A stretch of 64,000 nucleotides of DNA from Aeoliella straminimaris (GTDB taxonomy: Bacteria; Planctomycetota; Planctomycetia; Pirellulales; Lacipirellulaceae): the NCBI RefSeq assembly GCF_024054565.1, contig NZ_JAMXLR010000006.1, positions 62,001-126,000 on the forward strand, given 5' to 3'. Position numbers and translations under genes: made by a program. A model generated the notes under the pieces. That model was not told the DNA's origin. It saw only the letters and a program-made list of their open reading frames with translations, and made no database searches. Of the stretch, positions 8,337-17,201 are shown piece after piece. Every line of letters starts with the position of its first letter. Within the stretch, counting starts at the first letter, position 1.

Positions 8337-8996
8337 ATGAACCTGCCTTTTGGACTTCCCTCCGGCGCGCTCGAGGCACACGCCCGCGAGCCGCAACTCT
8401 CCTACCGCGACTATCAGCGGCAGCGGCAGATGACGCTAGGCGACCTGCTGCTGGAGAACCGCGTGATCTTCCTGCAAGGCGAGATCTACGACGGCAACGC
8501 CAACGAACTGGTGATGAAGCTGCTGTACCTGCAGAGCGAAAACCGCCGCAAGGACATCCATTTCTACATCAACTCGCCCGGCGGTAGCGTCACGGCTACC
8601 CTGGCCATTTACGACACCATGCAGATGATCACCTGCCCGGTGGCCACCTACTGCGTTGGCCTGGCTGCCAGCGGCGGTGCCGTGCTGCTGGCCGGAGGCG
8701 AAAAGGGCAAGCGATACGCCCTGAAGCACTCGAAGGTCATGGTCCATCAGCCTCACGGCGGCGTCGGCGGGCAGATCTCCGACATCGAAATCCAAGCCCG
8801 CGAAATCATCAAGACCCGCGACCTGTTGGATCGCATCATGGCCGAGCACTCGGGCCGTACCGTGGAGGAAGTGGTCAAGGAGCGCGATCGCGACCGCTAC
8901 TTCTCGGCCGAGGAAGCCAAGGACTTCGGCCTGGTCGACGAGATCATGATCAAACCGCCCACACCCGAGGGCGACGACGAAGACGACGACGAATAG
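8337..8996 (+). CDS. clpP: ATP-dependent Clp protease proteolytic subunit, first paralogue
   Basis: 219 residues. The serine protease core is intact: catalytic Ser112 in GLAASGGAVLL (AASGGA replaces the usual AASMGA), His137 in VMVHQPHGG, and an acidic residue in the KERDRDRYFS stretch. The Leu/Asn-rich handle region and GLVDEI are typical. The C-terminus ends in a run of Asp/Glu not found in standard ClpP. Together with the next gene it may form a hetero-oligomeric ClpP1P2 protease that works with ClpX or ClpA/C (none in this window). Confidence 0.95.
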   Translation: MNLPFGLPSGALEAHAREPQLSYRDYQRQRQMTLGDLLLENRVIFLQGEIYDGNANELVMKLLYLQSENRRKDIHFYINSPGGSVTATLAIYDTMQMITCPVATYCVGLAASGGAVLLAGGEKGKRYALKHSKVMVHQPHGGVGGQISDIEIQAREIIKTRDLLDRIMAEHSGRTVEEVVKERDRDRYFSAEEAKDFGLVDEIMIKPPTPEGDDEDDDE

Positions 8997-9120
8997 CACC
9001 GCCCTGGTGGCGGATGGCGAAATCGACTCTCGTCATTCGCACCAGCGGAAATTCGTCCTTCAGGCCAGCTAGTCAGCGTTGCCGAATCGAACAAATCAGA
9101 GCGCATCAGGAAGCCCTATC

Positions 9121-9705
9121 ATGCCCCTAATTCCTTACGTTATCGAAAAGAGCGGCCGCGAAGAGCGGGCGATGGACATTTACAGTCGTCTGCTCGCCGA
9201 TCGCATTATCATTCTCGGCTCGGCCATCAACGACGAGGTGTCGAACAATATCGTCGCCCAGTTGCTGTTCCTGCAGTCGGACGATCCGAAGGCCGACATT
9301 CACCTGTACATCAACTCGCCTGGCGGTAGCGTCACGGCGGGCCTGGCGATGTACGACACCATGCAGTTCATCAACTGCGACGTGGCCACCTACTGCATCG
9401 GCCAATGTGCCTCGATGGGGGCCGTGCTGCTGGCCGCCGGCGCCGAAGGCAAACGTCATGCGCTACCCAACAGCCGCATCATGATCCACCAGCCGCTCGC
9501 CGGCATGGAAGGCACCGCCGAGGACATCATGATCCACGCCGAGGAGTACCTGAAGACCAAGAAGAAGCTCAACACGATCCTCAGCAACCACACCGGCCAG
9601 ACTTACGAGCAGTTGGAAAAAGATACTGACCGCGATAAGTTCATGAGCGCCGAAGAAGCGGCCGAGTACCGCATCATCGACAAGGTGATCGAGAGCATGG
9701 ATTGA
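9121..9705 (+). CDS. clpP: ATP-dependent Clp protease proteolytic subunit, second paralogue
   Basis: 194 residues from ATG 9121, with AGGAAG eight bases upstream; an in-frame ATG at 9079 adds 14 residues of no conserved character. Catalytic Ser98 in [11 protein letters not shown] and His123 in IMIHQPLAG are present, with [11 protein letters not shown] and a short C-terminus. It is closer to canonical ClpP than the upstream paralogue and lies 124 bases after it. Two adjacent clpP genes are frequent in planctomycetes and actinobacteria, where the pair assembles into one mixed barrel. Confidence 0.95.
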   Translation: MPLIPYVIEKSGREERAMDIYSRLLADRIIILGSAINDEVSNNIVAQLLFLQSDDPKADIHLYINSPGGSVTAGLAMYDTMQFINCDVATYCIGQCASMGAVLLAAGAEGKRHALPNSRIMIHQPLAGMEGTAEDIMIHAEEYLKTKKKLNTILSNHTGQTYEQLEKDTDRDKFMSAEEAAEYRIIDKVIESMD

Positions 9706-9765
9706 GATAAACCCAATTACGAATGACGACTAACCAAATCGTCGCCTTTCAAAACAACCAAATAG

Positions 9766-9792
9766 CCCGCGGCTTCAGGCCGCGGGTTTTTT
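9766..9792 (+). terminator. intrinsic terminator after clpP2
   Basis: CCCGCGGC / GCCGCGGG stem of eight pairs, five-base loop, then six T. The A-rich bases before it may let it also work for the converging VOC gene on the other strand. Confidence 0.9.
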
Positions 9793-9812
9793 ATGCGCCG
9801 ACAGTAGCGTCC

Positions 9813-10247
9813 CTACTGGAACATCTCCGTGAACCGCCGCTGCATCTCTTCCGGCGAGACGTCTTCGATGTGCGAGCCGAGCAGCCACTCGTGCCCGAAC
9901 GGGTCGAGCACCTTGGACGACCGCTCGCCGTAGAATTGGTCCTTGGGCTCCATCACCAGCTTCGCGCCAGCGTCGACGGCCGCCTTGGTCACAGCGTCCA
10001 CATCGTCGACGTGCAGGTGCACCGAACTGCCGGTACCACCAAACGCCTCGGGCCCCTGCACACCATACTCGGGATACTCGTCCGAGAGCATCACGATCTG
10101 CGAACCGAATTCGAGTTCCGCGTGACCGATGCGGCCAGAGGGCTCTGCCAGGCGGAACTTCTCGGTGGCGCCGAACGCTCGTTGGTAGAACTCGATGGCC
10201 TCTGCAGCGCCGCGAACGCGCAGGTAGGGAAACGCCTGTTTGATCAT
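9813..10247 (-). CDS. VOC (glyoxalase/bleomycin-resistance) family protein, PhnB-like
   Basis: 144 residues. The pattern of two beta-alpha-beta-beta-beta modules is visible: PYLRVRGAAEAIEFYQRAFG opens the first and VHLHVDDVDAVTKAAVDAG the second, with LDPFGHEW near the end. GHAELEFGSQIVMLSDE is typical of PhnB/YdhR-like VOC proteins. Candidate metal ligands are His and Glu in GHAELE and DPFGHEW. Substrate unknown. GGAGAACC is placed well before the start. Confidence 0.85.
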   Translation of the reverse strand: MIKQAFPYLRVRGAAEAIEFYQRAFGATEKFRLAEPSGRIGHAELEFGSQIVMLSDEYPEYGVQGPEAFGGTGSSVHLHVDDVDAVTKAAVDAGAKLVMEPKDQFYGERSSKVLDPFGHEWLLGSHIEDVSPEEMQRRFTEMFQ

Positions 10248-10405
10248 GGCAACGGTTCTCCAAACAGAGGACGGGACTTCGCCTACGCCGACAACGTATC
10301 AGACACCGCCGAGGTCCACAACCATTTCGGTGCCTGGCGTACAGTAGTTAGCGGTTTCGCAGTAATCTCTCCACCCGCTTGTCTTTCGCGGGTAGAATCG
10401 AGGTC

Positions 10406-11002
10406 ATGTTCCGCTTCCGCCTCCGCACGTTCCTCGTGGCCATCACATTGTTCTGCCTGCTACTCGGTTGGCGGATCAGTGCGGTGGAAAGTGTAGAGCG
10501 GCCAATTCGGGAGTTGGGGAGATTGGGGTGGAAGATCGAGTACAAGGCGCAGATATTCTACCCGCTGTCTGGCGATCCTATACTGACGGATGGACCACGT
10601 CGCACGTACTGGAAGAAGTTGTTACTGGGACATCGACAGTACGACTTGCCCAACTTCGTGTGGCTCGGGACAGAGTCCGAGATCGACAGCTCCCATGAAT
10701 TGCGTCCAGTCTTACAGCAGACCGTCCCCTGGATCAACGACCTGCCCACCATTGAATCGGTCGATCTCTCCAGAACACCGGCCGCCAGCGACTGCATAGA
10801 GCCACTTTCGCATTGGCGGCACCTGCGTACACTTAGCCTGAACTCCACGAACCTCGACGATACCTCTGTCGATCAACTCGCCAAGCTAACTCGACTCAAC
10901 TATATCTCCCTCTGGAACACGGACCTCACCGCCGAAGGCGCCGCTGAACTTGAGCGTCGATTGCCGAACATCCAGATCGAACACGACTTCAACGACGACT
11001 AG
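10406..11002 (+). CDS. membrane-anchored leucine-rich-repeat-like protein
   Basis: 198 residues from ATG 10406. The start FRFRLRTFLVAITLFCLLLGW is a basic stretch plus one membrane helix, a pattern repeated in many planctomycete proteins. After a soluble region of about 90 residues, the C-terminal third carries two to three leucine-rich repeats (WRHLRTLSLNSTNLDD, LTRLNYISLWNTDLTAEG). Likely faces the periplasm or paryphoplasm and may bind protein. Function unknown. Confidence 0.65.
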   Translation: MFRFRLRTFLVAITLFCLLLGWRISAVESVERPIRELGRLGWKIEYKAQIFYPLSGDPILTDGPRRTYWKKLLLGHRQYDLPNFVWLGTESEIDSSHELRPVLQQTVPWINDLPTIESVDLSRTPAASDCIEPLSHWRHLRTLSLNSTNLDDTSVDQLAKLTRLNYISLWNTDLTAEGAAELERRLPNIQIEHDFNDD

Positions 11003-11015
11003 ACGCTCCAGTCCC

Positions 11016-11198
11016 TGTCATTCTGAGGGAGTCCCGACGACTGAAGAATCTCGGTTGCCGAACGCCAGGATTGGCCAATTGGAAAGCTCGACATTCCGAG
11101 TTCCCACTTGTTGTGATACGTTCACCGTTGCATGCTAGATCCTTCAGTCGCTTAGGCTCCCTCAGGATGACATGAACTTGGCTCCCTCAAGGTGACAC
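11016..11198. repeat. dispersed repeat, inverted copies
   Basis: A 36-base unit beginning TGTCAT(T/C)CTGAGGGAG and ending CGACTGAAG(A/G)ATCT occurs at 11016-11051 and, inverted, at 11137-11172. A shortened third copy lies at 11180-11198 and another truncated copy (TGTCATCCTGAGGG) at 12695-12708. The two full copies differ at a few positions only. They could pair as a large hairpin between the LRR-like gene and the next one. Confidence 0.75.
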
Positions 11199-11226
11199 GA
11201 CGGAACACACACCGAACACACTGACT

Positions 11227-12000
11227 ATGTCAAAACGCCTCCTCGGATACCTTGCCCTCATCGCCGGCGCGATCGGCCTGGCCGCTTGTGTGGTGGTGCT
11301 GTTCGTTGAATGGAGGGCCGCGTCGCGGGCGCATCAGGTGACCGATCGGCTGTTCGCTGCAGTGGATCACACCCTGGACGGCACCCAAGAGAAAGTCGTG
11401 CAGGTCCAGCAGCGCGTGGCCGCCATGACCATCACCGCCAGCGACGTGGCCGATGGCCTCAAAGACCGTACGACCGACGAAATTCGCGAGCGGCTCACCT
11501 CCGAGCTCAAGCTCGCAGAACGATCGGAACAACTCTCCGCGGGCATCGAGCAGGCGGATGAGTGGGCCGGCGTGGCGGAGTCGTCGGTCGAGTCGGCCCA
11601 TTCGCTGGTCGAACTGCTCACGGTCGCCGGCATCGAAGTCGATACGGCCGGCATCGATGGCGTGCTGGAAGAAATCACAGCGCTCCGCAGCCAGCTCACC
11701 GAGACGGGCGAGCAGGTGGCCACGTTCCGCGCGCACCTCGAAACCGACGATGAGGAGCACGCCGGGCAGATCGTAACGATTGTCGCCCGCGTTGCCGCGA
11801 CGCTCACTTCGCTGGATGAACGGATCGACAAATTTAGCGACCGTCTCTCGGTAGCGCAAGAATCCATCGCCACGGCCGAGCGAACGTCACAGCGGTGGAT
11901 CACCACCGCGTCAATCACCCTCATGCTGCTACTCGTGTGGCTAGCGGCGGGGCAAGCAGCGCTGGTATACGTCGGGTGGAAGAACGTGCGGGCGGGGTAG
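11227..12000 (+). CDS. coiled-coil membrane protein, unknown function
   Basis: 257 residues. One membrane helix near the N-terminus (LLGYLALIAGAIGLAACVVV), a central region of about 180 residues rich in Ala, Glu, Thr, Ser and Asp with heptad character, and a second membrane helix at the C-terminus (SITLMLLLVWLAAGQAALVYV). The topology is that of a hairpin with a large extracytoplasmic loop, vaguely like receptor sensor regions, but no output domain follows. No family recognised. Confidence 0.6.
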   Translation: MSKRLLGYLALIAGAIGLAACVVVLFVEWRAASRAHQVTDRLFAAVDHTLDGTQEKVVQVQQRVAAMTITASDVADGLKDRTTDEIRERLTSELKLAERSEQLSAGIEQADEWAGVAESSVESAHSLVELLTVAGIEVDTAGIDGVLEEITALRSQLTETGEQVATFRAHLETDDEEHAGQIVTIVARVAATLTSLDERIDKFSDRLSVAQESIATAERTSQRWITTASITLMLLLVWLAAGQAALVYVGWKNVRAG

Positions 12001-12056
12001 TACGTGCCAAGAACGCTTCCGAGCGTAGCGGCCAACGGCCGCAACACTGGAGAACG

Positions 12057-12668
12057 CTAGCTTGCCAGCTTCGCCGCAATCTCCGCCACGTGCTTGCCCT
12101 GGAACTTGGCGATCGACAGTTCGTTCTCGCTGGGCATTCGCGAGCCATCGTCCTTAGCGAGCGTCGTCGCGCCGTAAGGGGTGCCGCCGGTGATTTCGTC
12201 CATCACGGTCAGGCCGGCACACGAGTAGGGCACGCCGACGATCACCATGCCGTGGTGCAAGAGCGTGGTGTGGAAGCTGGTGATGGTGGTTTCCTGACCG
12301 CCATGCTGCGTGGCGGTGCTGGCGAACACGCTGCCCACCTTGCCGACCAGTGATCCGTTCTTCCACAGCCCGCCGGTGGCGTCGAGGAACGAACGCATCT
12401 GGGCTGCCATGTTGCCAAACCGAGTGGGCGTGCCGAAGATCACGGCGTCCGCTTCGGCCAGTTGCTTAGGCTCGATCACCGGCACGTCGGCGAACGCCTT
12501 GCGAGCCTCCTTGGCCCCCATCTTCTCCAGCACCACCTCGGTAAGCGTCTCGGGCACCTGAAACAGCGAAACCTCGGCCCCGGCTACCTCGCGGGCGCCA
12601 TCGGCCACGGCTTCGGCCATTTGGTAGACATGTCCGTAAGTGCTGTAGAATACGACGTGAACTTTCAT
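12057..12668 (-). CDS. wrbA: NAD(P)H:quinone oxidoreductase, WrbA type flavodoxin-like
   Basis: 203 residues, the normal WrbA length. [20 protein letters not shown] is the FMN phosphate-binding loop, [19 protein letters not shown] and [12 protein letters not shown] are the other two flavin-contacting loops that define WrbA. It reduces quinones by two electrons and protects against redox cycling in the cytoplasm. The C-terminal [14 protein letters not shown] is also characteristic. The gene stands alone on the minus strand. Confidence 0.93.
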   Translation of the reverse strand: MKVHVVFYSTYGHVYQMAEAVADGAREVAGAEVSLFQVPETLTEVVLEKMGAKEARKAFADVPVIEPKQLAEADAVIFGTPTRFGNMAAQMRSFLDATGGLWKNGSLVGKVGSVFASTATQHGGQETTITSFHTTLLHHGMVIVGVPYSCAGLTVMDEITGGTPYGATTLAKDDGSRMPSENELSIAKFQGKHVAEIAAKLAS

Positions 12669-12890
12669 CGAGTGTTCCTTTACCGGCGTGTTGATGTCAT
12701 CCTGAGGGCGTCGGTCGACGAGTCGACCGCGACGTCGAAAGACATTCTACCCCGGTTGTCCGGTTTGGCGAGCACCGGGGTTCCGTACCCAGGGTGTCCT
12801 GGCAGTGGTAAGCATGAACACCCTAAGGACGCGGAGAATTCGGCACCACTTAGGTCACGACCAGCAGGCACACCGGAGGACTGCTCGCCA

Positions 12891-13427
12891 TCAAGCATCC
12901 AGGGCCGCGCGGGTCCGTTGCACGAGATCGTTGTCCGGGCTCTGCGAACCGCGCAGCATGAACACATTCGAGGCCAAGTAGAAATTCCTGAATTGAGGTG
13001 ACACGTGATAGTTGTTCCTCAGCACCGCTGACCTGAACTCATTGTCGTGCGCGTTGTTGCCTTTAAGAAACACCAACACGCGGGCGGCATCCATCAGTGC
13101 TTGGGGGCGCCCGTCCGGTTTAATTAGCCCACCACACGTGTCGCAGCGTGTGGTGCATCGCTATTGAGTTGAGAAAAAATCTCTTCCACGCTCGAGGGGC
13201 TGGAGCATCCCAGTTGTCCCTGGCCGTGGCGAACGCTTGCGGCGACTGCAGCGGAGTTGGCAAGGCGGACCCGTCGACTCGACCGGTCGAGGTTCTACAT
13301 TCTTCACGCCCGCCAGCAACAGACCCGCGAGCAACTCGCGATAGCTCCAGCCATCTCGGGGCATGGCTCTTATGAATAACTCACGGCCTCCCACGTGCAT
13401 TGTGGCGTGTTTCACTCGTGATCGCAT
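12891..13427 (-). pseudogene. decayed, internally deleted gene remnant
   Basis: Two coding-like segments lie in order on the minus strand, separated by a frame change and a stop (13161-13163). The first, about 13427 to 13283, reads GRELFIRAMPRDGWSYREL and LLAGLLLAGVKNVEPRPV. The second, 13160 to 12891, reads GRPQALMDAARVLVFLKGNN, then HVSPQFRNFYLASNVFMLRG and DNDLVQRTRAALDA. From memory these look like the two ends of a several-hundred-residue protein of unknown function common in planctomycetes, with the middle lost; that identification is inference. The last segment could also be a small intact gene from ATG 13094 (67 residues). Confidence 0.5.
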
Positions 13428-13567
13428 CGACCGGGCAGCTGGCCGCTATCGGCGCTGCCCGATTCACGCTTGCAAGCAGCGAAATGGCAACGGATAATAA
13501 ACAACAGTGCGTTAATTTCAACAACCGTCGCCTGGCCAGTAGAATCGGGCAAGGATCGTTCAGCAGA

Positions 13568-14983
13568 ATGACTACGCGACAAGCAAGAGAACTTTTGGTT
13601 CTACTGGTCTTGTGCGGCATTCCCAAGGTCGCAAGCTGCGAGCATCTGGGACCGGACGACTGGCCACAATTTCGTGGAACCAACGCAGCGGGTGTAGCCA
13701 GCGGCGACGCGCCGCCTGCGAGTTGGGACATCTCCGCACCCCAGAACATCGCCTGGAAGACCGAGATCCCAGGACTTGGCCTCGCCTCGCCCATCATCTG
13801 CCGCGACCAGGTGATCATCGTGACAGCCGTGGGCCCTGCACAGGACTCCAGCCTACGCACTGGCCTGTACGGCGACATTGATTCGGTGGACGACGAAGGA
13901 TCGCATTCCTGGCAGGTGTACTCCCTGTCGCTGGGCAACGGACGAGTCCTTTGGAAACGAGTACTGCATACCGGTCCGCCCACGATGAAGCGGCATACCA
14001 AGTCGTCGCATGCCAACGCGACGCCCGCGACGGACGGACAGCATGTGATCGTGAACCTGGCGTCTGAAGGACTCTACTGCTTGGACCTGTCTGGCAAGCT
14101 CTGCTGGAAGAAAGACCTCGGGCCACTCGACTCCGGCTACTACGTGGCGCCGGACGCCCAGTGGGGGTATGCCAGTTCGCCGATCATCTTTCAGGGCACG
14201 GTCTTCGTGCTAGCCGACGTGCAGGAGGATTCGTTTCTGGCAGCATATGATGTTCGCAGCGGCCGCGAGCGATGGCGGACCAACCGGCACGACGTTCCCA
14301 CCTGGGGTACTCCCGCGGTGGTCGAAGGGCCGCACTCCACAGAGTTAGTCGTCAACGGCTACCGGCAGACTAGCGGCTACGAACCACAAACGGGGCGTGA
14401 GCTATGGACGCTCGATGGCGGGGGCGACATCCCTGTTCCGACACCGGTCGCCGGCCATGGATTGATCTACCTGAGCAGTGCTCACGGACGAAACCGACCG
14501 CTGAGAGCGATCCGACCTGGCGGCGCCGGCGACCTCCGTCTTCAAGAAGACGACGCAGAATCCAAGTCCATCGCATGGACGAACCCCAAGGACGGAATCT
14601 ATATCCAGACACCCCTGGTCTACGGTCCACATCTTTACGCTTGCCGAGTAAACGGTGTGCTCAGTTGCTACGATGCTCGAACCGGAGAACGCCTGTATCG
14701 CAAGCGCCTTGGCGGTGGCGGAGGTTTTACTGCTTCGGCAGTTGCCGCTGCTGGACAGCTTTATTTCACGAGTGAGGATGGGGAGGTATACGTGGTGCAA
14801 GCCGGCCCGGAGTACGAACTGCTCGCCAAGAACCAGATGAACGATGTGTGCTTAGCGACACCCGCCATCTCCAAGGGCATGCTCGTCATCCGCACGAAGG
14901 GGCACGTCTATGGCATCAAAGAAAAGTCTGAGAACGATCGCAGCTATCACATCGATTCAATCGCAACCCCACCCAGCCAGTGA
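13568..14983 (+). CDS. PQQ-like beta-propeller repeat protein, exported, probable lipoprotein
   Basis: About 471 residues from ATG 13568. The signal sequence LLVLLVLCGIPKVASC ends in VASC, which fits a lipobox. The mature part opens with DDWPQFRGTNAAGVA, the standard opening of planctomycete PQQ-like proteins, and then has repeated blades with tryptophan-containing turns (NIAWKTEI, GRVLWKRV, GKLCWKKDLG, GRERWRTN, GRELWTLDGG). The fold is an eight-bladed propeller like BamB, without evidence that PQQ is bound. An upstream TTG at 13400 would add 56 non-conserved residues and bury the signal peptide, so I reject it. Confidence 0.85.
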   Translation: MTTRQARELLVLLVLCGIPKVASCEHLGPDDWPQFRGTNAAGVASGDAPPASWDISAPQNIAWKTEIPGLGLASPIICRDQVIIVTAVGPAQDSSLRTGLYGDIDSVDDEGSHSWQVYSLSLGNGRVLWKRVLHTGPPTMKRHTKSSHANATPATDGQHVIVNLASEGLYCLDLSGKLCWKKDLGPLDSGYYVAPDAQWGYASSPIIFQGTVFVLADVQEDSFLAAYDVRSGRERWRTNRHDVPTWGTPAVVEGPHSTELVVNGYRQTSGYEPQTGRELWTLDGGGDIPVPTPVAGHGLIYLSSAHGRNRPLRAIRPGGAGDLRLQEDDAESKSIAWTNPKDGIYIQTPLVYGPHLYACRVNGVLSCYDARTGERLYRKRLGGGGGFTASAVAAAGQLYFTSEDGEVYVVQAGPEYELLAKNQMNDVCLATPAISKGMLVIRTKGHVYGIKEKSENDRSYHIDSIATPPSQ

Positions 14984-15045
14984 CGAATGGGCCGCCCGTT
15001 TGTAGGCGGTGGCGCCACCGCTGCACCTAAGCGGCCGCCCATTGA

Positions 15046-15328
15046 ACGCCCAATTGGCCTGCGTTGCAGTGGCCGACTATACTGGCGCCCATAAAGAACG
15101 TCACACTCATATGGCAGCAGATCCAGGAGGGCTTGGTCGAGGCCAATCTACAATCACGCATTCGAGTGGCCCCAAGATAGAAAGCTCAACTTGCCCGGCA
15201 CGTACAGCGAGGTTCTCTCGGCACAAGTGCTGGCAACTAACGAGCTGGTCGATGTCACGAGCCCCGAACCAAGGCTGGTTGTGCTAAGGGTCCCCCGCCA
15301 GGCCGCCCCCCCATTCAAGCGTGATTAA
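15046..15328 (+). pseudogene. frameshifted gene remnant of unknown family
   Basis: In the 439-base gap between the PQQ protein and the sulfatase, one frame reads as protein-like from 15046 to about 15175 (PTILAPIKNVTLIWQQIQEG, then LVEANLQSRIRVAP) and hits TAG at 15178. Protein-like sequence resumes one base out of frame from 15176 to TAA at 15328 (KLNLPGTYSEVLSAQVLATN, then ELVDVTSPEPRLVVLRVP). No start codon fits. I read it as the C-terminal end of a broken gene with one frameshift. I do not recognise the family. Confidence 0.4.
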
Positions 15329-15422
15329 GACTAGCACGAAGGATATCTCAAGCCGGGGCAGTACGTGCAGTAAATCCAGCCGTGAATCACCCACTCCCTA
15401 AGCCTTCCGTCCGGACTATAGG

Positions 15423-16970
15423 ATGCCACGCAAAACAACGTTGATCAGGTGTTGGTCCGTCGTGCTGACTTGCTTGTTCATGTCAACCGCGGTGCTGGCA
15501 TCGACGCCAAACATCATTGTGATCTACGCCGATGACCACGCGCAGCACGCGATCAGCAGCTACGGCTCCAAGATCAACTCAACGCCGAACATCGACGTGC
15601 TTGCAAGGGAGGGGATGCGCTTCACTCAGAGTTTCGTGGCAAATTCGATCTGTGGGCCAGCTCGTGCGACCCTGCTGACAGGGCTTCATTCTCACGCGAA
15701 TGGACAGACGAGCAATCGAGCAGTCTTTCGAGACGAACTGCCAACGTTCGCCAAAACGCTTCGGGACAATGGATATGCAACGGCGGTTGTTGGGAAGTGG
15801 CACCTATCGACCGAGCCCAACGGTTTCGACTATTGGGCGCTCAAGAAAGGAAGCTTCTTCAATCCGGACTTCGAGACGACAGACGGCATCGAGCATAGTG
15901 TGGGCCACGCAACCGACGTCATAACAACGCGGTCTTTGGATTGGATCGAACGAAACAGCGACCAGCCGTTTATGATCTGGATCTCTCATTCTGCTGCGCA
16001 TCGCACGTGGGAACCACCTCTGCGTCACCTGAATAAATATGCCAACCAGAGGATTCCAGAACCTGACAATCTATTTGATGACTATGAGGGCAAGAACTCG
16101 GGTGCCGAGACCGCGCAGATGCGAATCTCCCGAGATCTTTTCCCCGCCTATGACCTGAAACTGCCAGCTACCGGTAAAGGAATCCTGGACGGGGCAGCAA
16201 CCGCACAACTGGCGAGGCTCACTCCCAAACAACGGGAGCAATGGGACAACGCCTTTGGGCCACGAAACAAGGCGTTTGCGGAGATGAATCTCCAGGGTGA
16301 TGAATTGACCCGTTGGAATTACCAGCGATACATCAAGAACTATCTACGAAATGTGGACGGACTGGACGACAGCGTTGGGCGTATTTGCCATTTTCTTCGC
16401 GAGAACAATCTGGAAGAAAACACGGTGGTGGTCTACACGTCTGATCAGGGATTCTTTCTTGGCGACCATGGCTGGTACGACAAGCGTTGGATGTACGAAG
16501 AGTCTTTCCGAACTCCAATGATCATTAAGTGGCCAGGAGTGACACCGCCTGGCACTGTTTGTGACTTGCTTGTTCAAAACATCGACATGTCTCCCACGTT
16601 CCTGGACGTTGCAGGACAAGAAATTCCCGATACCATGCACGGGCGTTCTCTGGCACCTCTACTGCGAGGCGAAACACCCGAGCAATGGCGTGATGCCATC
16701 TACTACCACTACCAGATGCAGGAGCCGATGGCCCGGACGTCGCACCTTGTTGCCAAACACTATGGGATCCGAACAGAGAAGTACAAGTTGATCTACTTCT
16801 ATGAACTCGATGCATGGGAACTATACGATATGGGGAATGATCCGCATGAGATGCACAACCTCATTGGTAACTCCGAGTATGCAACAGTCGTTGCAGGCTT
16901 GAAGCAACGGCTGGCGGAATTGCGAACCGAGTATGGCGATACGACAGGCACTTCGTTTAAAGAGCACTGA
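15423..16970 (+). CDS. exported formylglycine-dependent sulfatase
   Basis: 515 residues with a signal peptide ending near AVLAS. Sulfatase landmarks: NIIVIYADDH (calcium-binding Asp37/Asp38), SICGPARATLLTG with Cys77 as the residue converted to formylglycine (C-G-P-A-R, the Ala form of CxPSR), VGKWHL, and TSDQGFFLGDHG with the second metal-binding Asp. The C-terminal ELYDMGNDPHEMHNL is the DUF4976 region found in iduronate/glucosamine-type sulfatases. It would act outside the cytoplasm on a sulfated glycan. No formylglycine-generating enzyme is in the window; planctomycetes carry these elsewhere. Base composition is slightly more AT-rich than the neighbours, and the gene lies between two gene remnants. 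Confidence 0.93.
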   Translation: MPRKTTLIRCWSVVLTCLFMSTAVLASTPNIIVIYADDHAQHAISSYGSKINSTPNIDVLAREGMRFTQSFVANSICGPARATLLTGLHSHANGQTSNRAVFRDELPTFAKTLRDNGYATAVVGKWHLSTEPNGFDYWALKKGSFFNPDFETTDGIEHSVGHATDVITTRSLDWIERNSDQPFMIWISHSAAHRTWEPPLRHLNKYANQRIPEPDNLFDDYEGKNSGAETAQMRISRDLFPAYDLKLPATGKGILDGAATAQLARLTPKQREQWDNAFGPRNKAFAEMNLQGDELTRWNYQRYIKNYLRNVDGLDDSVGRICHFLRENNLEENTVVVYTSDQGFFLGDHGWYDKRWMYEESFRTPMIIKWPGVTPPGTVCDLLVQNIDMSPTFLDVAGQEIPDTMHGRSLAPLLRGETPEQWRDAIYYHYQMQEPMARTSHLVAKHYGIRTEKYKLIYFYELDAWELYDMGNDPHEMHNLIGNSEYATVVAGLKQRLAELRTEYGDTTGTSFKEH

Positions 16971-17014
16971 TCAATGATTCAGTTTTGCCGCTACCGACGT
17001 AACGAAGACCTGGG

Positions 17015-17173
17015 CTGCTCGCGTTTGCCTATCAGGAGGCAGAGCGTCTGGACGAAGCGTTGCCGTTGTTCGACAAAACGCTACGTCTGACCAGGACGTT
17101 CTGGCGGCGCGAAGACATGTACACGTTAATCTGCGTAGCCCACCTTGTCCAAGACTACGAGCAAGCGGGCTAG
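17015..17173 (+). pseudogene. TPR-protein fragment
   Basis: 53 codons without a start, preceded by an in-frame TAA and closed by TAG. The translation AYQEAERLDEALPLFDKTLR is a tetratricopeptide repeat of the type that follows Ser/Thr kinase domains in planctomycetes (AYQ-G-LDEALPL-E-TL-L), and a second half repeat follows. It is the last part of a larger lost gene rather than a free-standing protein. Confidence 0.55.
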
Positions 17174-17201
17174 CCACATTCCTTGGGGACTCCACCCGCT
17201 G

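Noticed and set aside
13400..13567. Upstream start for the PQQ-propeller protein
   Set aside because: TTG start that would place 56 non-conserved residues before a clear signal peptide.
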